A stretch of DNA of 7,644 bases, taken from assembly GCA_021782055.1 (NCBI GenBank), contig JAJXVP010000126.1:1-7644 (forward strand). The letters run 5' to 3'. Under the pieces are notes generated by a model, which did no database searches, was not told where the DNA came from, and saw only the letters and a program-made list of their open reading frames with translations. Position numbers and translations under genes: made by a program. Source of the DNA: a bacterium. Lineage in GTDB: Bacteria; Spirochaetota; Spirochaetia; JABEVK01. This document shows, piece by piece, positions 1 through 5,334 of the stretch (position 1 is the stretch's first letter; every line of letters begins with the position of its first letter).

Positions 1-1
1 A

Positions 2-361
2 CAAGGGACTTCGATGGCCTTTACCCGGCCCAACGATTCGACGATCTACTATGTGCAAAAGCCCACCAGCGATGATGTGTGGGGTGGTATGGGGACGCTC
101 AACAGCGGCAATACCATCGAGTTGGTTTTGGAAGCGCAGATTTGTGCCGCCTTCCACCGCCACGTGATGGACAATGCCTCGGCGTTGAATACTCCCTCGG
201 CGTACTACCAGACAGCGCCCTTCGACTACTACGCGCAGTTCTGGCACGAACATAGCATCAACCAAAAGGCTTACGGGTTCTGCTATGACGACGTGAATGC
301 CCAGAGTTCCACTATGACGACCCCCAACCCCCGTGGGTTGGTCATCTCGGTCGGTTGGTAA
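2..361 (+). CDS. GH64 beta-1,3-glucanase, C-terminal fragment (5' truncated)
   Basis: The frame is open from the window edge to a TAA at 359-361. The Met at position 14 is probably internal, because readable codons (Gln-Gly-Thr-Ser) precede it in frame. The visible ~119 residues match the end of glycoside hydrolase family 64 laminaripentaose-producing beta-1,3-glucanases. These have a thaumatin-like fold, and in this region carry an AICAAxxRxVxDN-type helix (here AQICAAFHRHVMDN), then YYxxxPxxYYAxFWHxHSI, a YGFxYDDV segment and a terminal V-GW. Known members are secreted and cleave beta-1,3-glucan. The N-terminus, signal peptide and catalytic Glu/Asp lie outside the window. A strong terminator follows 20 bp downstream, so it is probably transcribed separately from the next gene, although both target the same polymer. 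One sampled line is about 58% GC, like the catalytic half of the next gene. I am confident of the family; activity cannot be judged from this fragment. Confidence 0.85.
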   Translation, partial: QGTSMAFTRPNDSTIYYVQKPTSDDVWGGMGTLNSGNTIELVLEAQICAAFHRHVMDNASALNTPSAYYQTAPFDYYAQFWHEHSINQKAYGFCYDDVNAQSSTMTTPNPRGLVISVGW

Positions 362-380
362 GTCTAGGTTAGGTTGACGA

Positions 381-415
381 AGCACCGCTGGTCGCTGACT
401 AGCGGTGCTTTTTTT
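381..415 (+). terminator. Intrinsic terminator of the GH64 gene
   Basis: AGCACCGCT (381-389) pairs perfectly with AGCGGTGCT (401-409). The stem extends inward by a G-T wobble, G-C and T-A to 12 pairs, leaving a 5-nt loop (393-397). A run of seven T (409-415) follows. It lies 20 bp after the GH64 stop codon and is a textbook Rho-independent terminator. Confidence 0.93.
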
Positions 416-457
416 AGACCAATGGTCTTAATTTTTTATTTAAAAATTAGGTCTAAA
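413..457. promoter_or_regulatory. AT-rich inverted repeats upstream of the laminarinase gene
   Basis: TTTAGACC (413-420) is the reverse complement of GGTCTAAA (450-457). Inside it, TAATTTTT (429-436) pairs with AAAAATTA (442-449). The same AGACC (416-420) can instead pair with the nearer GGTCT (424-428), so two exclusive foldings, or two half-sites of an operator, are possible. The segment overlaps the T-tract of the preceding terminator and ends about 32 bp before the chosen start at 489. This is where a promoter or repressor site for the laminarinase gene would lie. No convincing -35/-10 pair stands out because the whole region is A+T. The function is inferred from position and symmetry only. 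Confidence 0.4.
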
Positions 458-473
458 GTTGATAAGTAATTCG

Positions 474-484
474 AGAAGGAAGGG
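474..484 (+). promoter_or_regulatory. Ribosome binding site that fixes the start at 489
   Basis: A purine-rich Shine-Dalgarno tract (GAGAAGGAAGG, 474-484 region) ends about five bases before ATG 489. The frame is also open to a TTG at 459, but that start would place this ribosome binding site inside the coding region and add ten residues ahead of the signal peptide. ATG 489 is therefore preferred. Confidence 0.75.
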
Positions 485-488
485 TTTT

Positions 489-3400
489 ATGTCAAAAAAA
501 TTTTCAACGTCTGACCGCTGGTTTAAGCTTCTACTAAGTTTACCAGCATTTATCCTTTTACTTAGTTTTTATAGTTGTTCTTCTCCAGTGAATATCACAT
601 CCTCATCAGGGACCATTTCCTCTGCGAGTTCCTCTAGCCTAAGTGTTTTAGTTACCACGGAAACCCCATCGAATAATCGAAGTTTGTCTCTTTTGAATGA
701 CAGCAATGTCGCCTCAGTACAAGTTTCTGTCACACAAAATGGAAATTCTATCGGAGGGGGTTCTCTAATCAAGTCCCAAACTGGATATTCAGGGACAATT
801 TCCATTTCTCAAAGTGGGTTGGATACTTTTACCGTAACTGCTTTGAATTCTATCGGCATTGAATTATGGGTGGGATCGACAACTCAAAACATATCTAGTT
901 CTGGAGTAACGATTTCCATTCCTACTTCACCGGCTCCAGGGACCTTGATTTTACCAACCACAGCAAATCCCATTATAGTTTCAGAAACAGCTACAAATGC
1001 CATGACTATTTCGTACACACCCGTTTCAACTGTTGATACCTCTGATGTGTACATTTCCGGTGGCAATATTTCTGGTTTAGTTAAAGCCAATCAAAGTATG
1101 ACCAATAGTAATGGCACCTGGTACATAACAGTCTCTGACCCTTCCTTTGTGTCTGGAGCCAAAATTTATATCGCCGTTGTCACAACAACCTCAGGGATTC
1201 AAACCTGTTTACCACAAGGTGCGGTGAGCAATACAGCTAGCTGGACTCAAATAACCTACCCGGCCTCGATTTCTCCTTTAGGAACAAATCCGTTACCCAC
1301 AGTATCACCAACACCTTCACCCACTCCAACTCCCACTCCTTCTGGGCTTACCATTACTGGAACAAATGGTTCTGTTGTTGTCAGTGATATGACTAATAAT
1401 AATGTAACAGTTACCTACACCCCAACAAGCAGTATAAGTTCGGCGTATTTGTACATTTCGTTGGGAAACAACACAGCCGGTTTAGCAAAATCTAATGTTC
1501 CTTTAGTTAATAATAACGGCTCCTGGACTTTATCAGTTTCAGACAGTTCTTATACCGCAGGAGCAAAAATCGCTCTTGATGTTGTGACAAATTCCACAAC
1601 TGGTCAAATGAATATTCCACAAGGAGTTTTGTCTGATGTGACATCTTGGTCATCTTTTTGTTATGCGACTACTCCAACTCCCACGCCGACACCGACGCCT
1701 ACCTCATCGCCTACACCATCTCCGACTCCGACTCCGACTCCGACTCCGACTCCAACTCCAACTCCAACTCCAACACCTATTCCTTCTACGGGTGACCCTT
1801 GGTACGGTGGTCAGTTGCTTTGGAACGACGAGTTTAATGGTCCTACTCTCGACACGACCAAGTGGGCCTTTGACACCGGGGCCGGTGGCTGGGGGAACAA
1901 TGAGCTAGAAACCTACACCACCTCCAATGCCAGTATCCAGAACGTAGCTGATGGCAGCACATCGGACTCGTGCTTGGTCATCACAGCTCAAAAGGATTCG
2001 CAAGGAAACTGGACTTCGGCCCGTCTAAAGACTTTGGGACTTCAAAGCTTTACCTATGGCAAGATTGAAGCCCGTATGAAATTGCCTTCAGGGAACGGCA
2101 TGTGGCCTGCTTTTTGGATGTTAGGAACCAATCAAAGCAGTGTCGGTTGGCCAGCCTGTGGTGAAACCGACATCATGGAAATGGTAGGCGGGTCTGGAGT
2201 ATCGCCCTCAGGAGCCACGCTCAGTGATTCCACGGTTTATGGAACGTTGCATTGGCTGAGCAGTGCCACCAATGCCAGTGCTAGCACACAACCAGAAGTC
2301 TACACGCTCCCCTCAGGAAAGTTCTCGGACTCGTTTCACACTTTTGGAGTTGACTGGACACCGACCAGCATCACCTACTATGTGGATGGCGTTCAGACCG
2401 GCTCGGTTACCCCCGATAGCACCACCGGTACCACCTTTCAGAAGTCTTACTACCTCTTGTTGAACTTAGCCGTGGGGGGAAACTGGCCCGGTAATCCGAC
2501 TTCTTCTACAGTTTCCCCACAAACCTTAGCTGTCGATTGGGTTCGTGTTTATGCCAACTCAGGAACGACAACCTCTTACACTTTGAGTTTTGATACTCAA
2601 GGGGGAACACCCATGGCAGACCCTATCTTAGTCAAAGGCGGCTCCACCTTGGGTTCCTTGGGAATCACCCTTCCGACCCCGACCAAATCTGGCTATAACC
2701 TGGTGGGGTGGTATACTGCGGCTAATGGTGGGGGAAGTGCCGTTACCTCTTCGACAATCCTGACTTCGAACTTGACGGCCTATGCCGATTGGGCTCCCGC
2801 TGGACCTGTCGACTTTGGACCCAATGTCTTGATCATGGACCCCAGCATGTCGTCTTCGACCATTCAGTCTCAAGTGGATGCGGTTTATACGTCTCAGAAA
2901 ACCAATCAGTTTGGCTCACAGCGCTATGCGATTTTGTTCAAACCAGGGACCTACAATGTCAACGTCAACGTCGGCTACTACACCCAAATCTTGGGTCTAG
3001 GCCAATCCCCAGATGCGACGCAAATCGTGGGCTCCATTCAAGCCGATGGTTCTTATGATCCAAATATGAATGTCACCAACAACTTCTGGCGAGGTGCAGA
3101 AAATATTGCGGTCACTCCGTCGAATGGTACCGACATGTGGGCGGTATCCCAAGCTTGTCCTTTACGGCGAGTGCATGTTAAAGGTGGGCTCTGGTTGTTT
3201 GACATCAACCCCAACACGGGAGCCAGCGGTTGGGCCAGCGGTGGGTTTATGGGGGATACCTTGGTCGATGGCCAAGTCAACTCGGGCGGACAACAGCAGT
3301 GGATTTCGAGAAACTCTCAGTGGTCAAGTTGGAGCGGCAGTGTCTGGAACATGGTCTTTGTGGGCGATGTGAATGCTCCCGCTACCACCTTCCCGAACCC

Positions 3401-4472
3401 TCCCAATACCACGGTATCGCAAAGTCCAGTCATCAAAGAAAAACCCTATTTGTATATAGATTCGTCGGGGAACTATAACGTGTTTGTTCCTTCGTTACGC
3501 AGTTCGGCACAAGGCGTCAGTTGGCTTTCGGGACCAACCCCGGGAACCTCACTCCCGATCTCTCAGTTTTATGTAGCTCATGCCTCTACCGATACGGCGG
3601 CCACGATGAACGCCGCACTTTCGGCCGGTAAGAATCTCTTACTCACACCTGGTGTGTATAACCTCAATGATACGCTTCGGGTGACCAACCCCAACACGAT
3701 TGTCCTGGGTCTTGGTCTGGCGACGTTATTGAACACGACCCAAGCTGCCGCCATGACGGTGGCCGATGTGGATGGTGTCGAGATTGCTGGGATTCTGTTT
3801 GACGCAGGTCCTGGCTCCCCTTACCAGTTGCAAGTTGGCCCTGTCGGAAGTTCTGCTAGTCATGCTTCCAACCCCACGTTACTTGCTGACGACTTTTTCC
3901 GAGTCGGTGGCGCTGCCCCTGGCACGACCACAGAAAGCTTAGAAATCAACAGCAACAATGTGATCGCCGATGACTTGTGGATTTGGCGAGCTGACCATGG
4001 TAGCAGTACCGCCAACGTGGGATGGACGGTGAACCCCGCAGACCATGGGCTTGTGGTCAATGGTCAGAATGTGACGATTTATGGTCTAGCGGTGGAACAC
4101 TATCAAAAAGAACAAACTTTGTGGAACGGTAACGGAGGTCAAGTTTTCTTCTATCAAAGCGAAGAGCCGTACGATGTGCCCACTCAGTCAGCCTGGATGG
4201 ACGGCTCTGAATATGGTTATCCGTCTTACAAGGTCGCCGATACGGTCACAAACCATCAAGCCGTAGGGTTGGGGGTGTATTGTTACTTCAATGTGAATAA
4301 TACGGTTCAGCTGACCAATGCCATCGAAGTTCCTTCCGGGTTGTTGGGGAATCTGCAGGATCTCACGACCGTCTCTCTCGGGGGAATCGGTACCATTGAC
4401 CATCTGATCAATGGGCTAGGTTTGGCCGCGAATAGCACGAACAATATTCAAACCTATAACCCTATGCCGTAA
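489..4472 (+). CDS. Exported multidomain beta-1,3-glucanase: GH16 laminarinase plus GH55-like module, probable lipoprotein
   Basis: This 1327-residue protein should bind and hydrolyse beta-1,3-glucan outside the cytoplasm. Residues 1-30 are a basic start, a hydrophobic core and Cys30, as in lipoproteins, though the lipobox (F-Y-S-C) is atypical. Next come a Ser/Thr-rich beta domain (~45-148), two related ~106-residue modules (152-257, 287-392) and a long Pro-Thr linker (393-437). Residues 438-690 are GH16: they begin WNDEFNG, contain GWGNNELETYT, and carry the catalytic motif ETDIME with Glu559 (nucleophile), Asp561 and Glu564 (acid/base). Residues 697-769 are an InlB/Listeria-Bacteroides repeat ending in AYADW. 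Residues 779-1327 form a double beta-helix module with PGTY (819) and PGVY (1054) in equivalent places. Its GH55-like motifs are ADH (1168-1170), YGLAVEH (to 1204) and SEEPY (to 1228). GH16 and the InlB repeat are secure; GH55 relatedness is likely; exo-activity is inferred. The first ~390 residues are much more AT-rich than the rest. Confidence 0.88.
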   Translation: MSKKFSTSDRWFKLLLSLPAFILLLSFYSCSSPVNITSSSGTISSASSSSLSVLVTTETPSNNRSLSLLNDSNVASVQVSVTQNGNSIGGGSLIKSQTGYSGTISISQSGLDTFTVTALNSIGIELWVGSTTQNISSSGVTISIPTSPAPGTLILPTTANPIIVSETATNAMTISYTPVSTVDTSDVYISGGNISGLVKANQSMTNSNGTWYITVSDPSFVSGAKIYIAVVTTTSGIQTCLPQGAVSNTASWTQITYPASISPLGTNPLPTVSPTPSPTPTPTPSGLTITGTNGSVVVSDMTNNNVTVTYTPTSSISSAYLYISLGNNTAGLAKSNVPLVNNNGSWTLSVSDSSYTAGAKIALDVVTNSTTGQMNIPQGVLSDVTSWSSFCYATTPTPTPTPTPTSSPTPSPTPTPTPTPTPTPTPTPTPIPSTGDPWYGGQLLWNDEFNGPTLDTTKWAFDTGAGGWGNNELETYTTSNASIQNVADGSTSDSCLVITAQKDSQGNWTSARLKTLGLQSFTYGKIEARMKLPSGNGMWPAFWMLGTNQSSVGWPACGETDIMEMVGGSGVSPSGATLSDSTVYGTLHWLSSATNASASTQPEVYTLPSGKFSDSFHTFGVDWTPTSITYYVDGVQTGSVTPDSTTGTTFQKSYYLLLNLAVGGNWPGNPTSSTVSPQTLAVDWVRVYANSGTTTSYTLSFDTQGGTPMADPILVKGGSTLGSLGITLPTPTKSGYNLVGWYTAANGGGSAVTSSTILTSNLTAYADWAPAGPVDFGPNVLIMDPSMSSSTIQSQVDAVYTSQKTNQFGSQRYAILFKPGTYNVNVNVGYYTQILGLGQSPDATQIVGSIQADGSYDPNMNVTNNFWRGAENIAVTPSNGTDMWAVSQACPLRRVHVKGGLWLFDINPNTGASGWASGGFMGDTLVDGQVNSGGQQQWISRNSQWSSWSGSVWNMVFVGDVNAPATTFPNPPNTTVSQSPVIKEKPYLYIDSSGNYNVFVPSLRSSAQGVSWLSGPTPGTSLPISQFYVAHASTDTAATMNAALSAGKNLLLTPGVYNLNDTLRVTNPNTIVLGLGLATLLNTTQAAAMTVADVDGVEIAGILFDAGPGSPYQLQVGPVGSSASHASNPTLLADDFFRVGGAAPGTTTESLEINSNNVIADDLWIWRADHGSSTANVGWTVNPADHGLVVNGQNVTIYGLAVEHYQKEQTLWNGNGGQVFFYQSEEPYDVPTQSAWMDGSEYGYPSYKVADTVTNHQAVGLGVYCYFNVNNTVQLTNAIEVPSGLLGNLQDLTTVSLGGIGTIDHLINGLGLAANSTNNIQTYNPMP
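942..1664 (+). repeat. Duplicated ~106-residue beta-sandwich-type domain (putative carbohydrate-binding modules)
   Basis: Codons 942-1259 and 1347-1664 encode two similar domains separated by a Pro-Thr linker. Shared landmarks in order are xVSxxxxNxxTxxYTP, YIS-GN-GL-K-N, a N-NG-W- turn followed by SVSD or TVSD, GAKI, PQG-S and a terminal SW---xxY. The spacing is nearly identical, so this is an ancient duplication at protein level rather than a recent DNA duplication. The position, ahead of a GH16 domain and joined by Pro-Thr linkers, and the aromatic-bearing beta pattern suggest carbohydrate binding, perhaps CBM56-like (a beta-1,3-glucan binder). That family assignment is tentative. Confidence 0.55.
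1721..1774 (+). repeat. Hexanucleotide microsatellite coding for the Pro-Thr linker
   Basis: Nine tandem hexamers lie here: five TCCGAC (1721-1750) followed by four TCCAAC (1751-1774). Each unit encodes one Pro-Thr pair. Less regular Pro-Thr/Ser codons flank it from 1665 to 1790. A six-base unit keeps the frame when copies are gained or lost, so the linker length may vary between strains. The array lies just ahead of the GH16 domain and close to the change from AT-rich to GC-rich coding. Confidence 0.9.
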
Positions 4473-4501
4473 GGTTCTAGGGTAAAGGTTCAAAGTCATT
4501 T

Positions 4502-4532
4502 GAAAACCTCCGCTTTACCAGCGGAGGTTTTC
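4502..4532. terminator. Bidirectional terminator between convergent genes
   Basis: GAAAACCTCCGCT (4502-4514) pairs perfectly over 13 bp with AGCGGAGGTTTTC (4520-4532), leaving the loop TTACC. An A-run on one arm and a T-run on the other let it end transcription from both sides, as expected between the rightward glucanase gene (stop at 4472) and the leftward RseC-like gene. The leftward gene ends inside it: its TAA is 4515-4517 in the loop, and its last codons form the 4520-4532 arm. The T-run is only four bases, so efficiency may be moderate. Confidence 0.8.
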
Positions 4533-4910
4533 GTCCGCTGAAGTAATACGTGAAACCAGCTTGGGGTACTGACTAAGATGGCGAAAATGAAAATTGAGAT
4601 ACCCCAAGAGTAAACCCGAGACAACCCCTAAAAGTCCACCCCACAAGCCAAAAAGAGTAGAGAGAATGCCGTAAAGAAGTGCTGGTATCAAAAGGAAAGC
4701 AAGGCCGGAACCAACCATCGCTCCAAGACCATCATTCATCCAGACTTCATCACCAGCCTTCACGATATTACCTAAAGTGTTTTTGACTTCAATTTTTTGT
4801 GACGGGACAACACAACAGGCTGCCAGCGGTTCACCGGAATCACCGTTTCCTGTAACTGCGATTACGAGTTTGTCAGCCTCAGCTGTGAGAACAAGAGCTT
4901 TTTTTTTCAT
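4515..4910 (-). CDS. RseC/MucC-like two-helix membrane protein
   Basis: This 131-residue protein has the layout of the RseC/MucC family: a small N-terminal beta domain (1-55), then two adjacent membrane helices (~64-86 and ~88-106) and a short basic tail. The segment VKNTLGNIVKAGDEVWM (42-58) matches the family's V-V-N-x-x-x-x-x-GD-V signature. In Enterobacteria, RseC influences sigma-E signalling and the SoxR-reducing system, and relatives often accompany Rnf/Rsx complexes; none is visible here. The usual N-terminal cysteine cluster is reduced to one Cys-Cys pair (32-33), so a redox or metal role may be lost or changed. The ATG start is supported by GGGAGGAG (ribosome binding site) four bases upstream. 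It runs divergent to the SHOCT gene, with which it shares a 184-bp intergenic region holding TTCACAT motifs. Family assignment is moderate and no precise function is claimed. Confidence 0.6.
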   Translation of the reverse strand: MKKKALVLTAEADKLVIAVTGNGDSGEPLAACCVVPSQKIEVKNTLGNIVKAGDEVWMNDGLGAMVGSGLAFLLIPALLYGILSTLFGLWGGLLGVVSGLLLGYLNFHFRHLSQYPKLVSRITSADENLRW

Positions 4911-4922
4911 GACTCCTCCCGG

Positions 4923-4946
4923 ACAGACAATCGTCCCTCTGTCTGT
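4923..4946 (-). promoter_or_regulatory. Inverted repeat just upstream of the RseC-like gene's ribosome binding site
   Basis: ACAGACA (4923-4929) and TGTCTGT (4940-4946) are perfect inverted arms around a 10-nt spacer. They lie 3-4 bases upstream of the GGGAGGAG ribosome binding site of the leftward gene. It could be an operator or a leader hairpin affecting translation. A possible -10 for that gene, TAAAAT (minus strand, 4949-4954), abuts it, which would put the repeat at the transcript start. This is inferred from position only. Confidence 0.35.
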
Positions 4947-4970
4947 TTATTTTATGGATACTTGATAATA

Positions 4971-4999
4971 GTGGCACTTCAATGTGAACCAAACATGTA
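4971..4999 (-). promoter_or_regulatory. Candidate response-regulator binding site for the RseC-like gene (minus strand)
   Basis: Read leftward, TACATGT, TTCACAT and GTGCCAC lie at exact 11-bp steps (4993-4999, 4982-4988, 4971-4977). The central copy is identical to the heptamers on the other side of the same intergenic region. Its wider context TTTGGTTCACATTGAA matches TCTGGTTCACATTTAA there at 14 of 16 positions. The outer copies are weak. A possible -10, TATTAT (minus strand, 4966-4971), sits immediately downstream, so a bound regulator would contact or block RNA polymerase. Confidence 0.4.
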
Positions 5000-5021
5000 T
5001 TTTGTATGAAATCATCCTGTT

Positions 5022-5065
5022 TTCTTCAAGGCTTCACATCTGGTTCACATTTAACGGTTAAACTT
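5022..5065 (+). promoter_or_regulatory. 11-bp direct repeats and promoter of the SHOCT gene
   Basis: Two perfect TTCACAT heptamers (5033-5039 and 5044-5050) are separated by CTGG, an 11-bp period. A weaker copy, TTCTTCA (5022-5028), lies one step upstream. PhoB/OmpR-family regulators bind such same-face repeats, usually in place of a -35 element. AAACTT (5060-5065) starts 16 bases after the last heptamer and TAAACT (5059-5064) is a plausible -10. The same offset to AAACTT occurs in the other repeat-bearing region at 7476-7519. That the neighbouring response regulator is the binder is an inference. Confidence 0.55.
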
Positions 5066-5094
5066 ATGTCAGCTTTGAAAAAAGCCAGGAGGTT

Positions 5095-5334
5095 ATGATG
5101 TGGGGGAATTGGGGCTTGGGCATGCCGGGCTATTTTGGCTACGGGGGAATGTTTATGGGACTTTTGATGTTGGTTGGTCTCGCAGTGGCAGTATTCTTTG
5201 GAATTCGCTTAGTAGGTCGAATTGATAGGAAAAATCTTAGTGAAAGTGCCCTGGAAGTTTTAAAAAAACGTTACGCCAGAGGTGAAATTAGTCACGAGGA
5301 ATATATCAAAATGCGAGAAGACCTCAAGGACTAA
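5095..5334 (+). CDS. Small membrane protein with C-terminal SHOCT domain
   Basis: This 79-residue protein has a Met/Gly/Trp/aromatic-rich N-terminus (MMWGNWGLGMPGYFGYGG), one transmembrane helix (~20-41), a short basic turn (KN after GRIDR) and a SHOCT domain (51-77). The SHOCT core is LEVLKKRYARGEISHEEYIKMREDL. SHOCT is a short C-terminal oligomerisation-type motif. Proteins with this layout are common beside metal-handling and envelope-stress genes, but their biochemistry is poorly defined. AGGAGG (5087-5092) is only two bases from ATG 5095 and five from ATG 5098, so the second Met is probably the real start (78 residues). The gene is preceded by TTCACAT direct repeats and converges on the kinase gene with an 11-bp overlap of coding ends. 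Control by the adjacent two-component system is inferred. Confidence 0.85.
   Translation: MMWGNWGLGMPGYFGYGGMFMGLLMLVGLAVAVFFGIRLVGRIDRKNLSESALEVLKKRYARGEISHEEYIKMREDLKD

Noticed and set aside
459..488. TTG start at 459 giving a 1337-residue laminarinase
   Set aside because: The best ribosome binding site lies at 474-484, inside that extension, and points to ATG 489, which also gives a normal-length signal peptide.
1721..1774. CRISPR-like or other mobile repeat array
   Set aside because: The units are 6 bp with no spacers and encode a Pro-Thr linker in frame.
1663..1908. Open frame rich in Arg/Leu/Gln across the Pro-Thr linker
   Set aside because: It is an off-frame reading of the hexamer repeat (RLRLRL, QLQLQL) and the GH16 start, with no independent support.
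2628..3478. Several open frames of 66-100 codons on both strands inside the glucanase gene
   Set aside because: They are shadow frames over a long, well-supported coding sequence with clear domains, and none resembles a protein family.
2823..4472. Adenylyl cyclase, a label seen on similar proteins
   Set aside because: There is no cyclase catalytic motif; the region looks like a double beta-helix with GH55-like motifs next to a laminarinase.
4471..4491. Short direct repeat AAGGTTC (4471-4477 and 4485-4491) as an attachment site or duplication scar
   Set aside because: Seven bases is within chance expectation and there is no integrase or element nearby.
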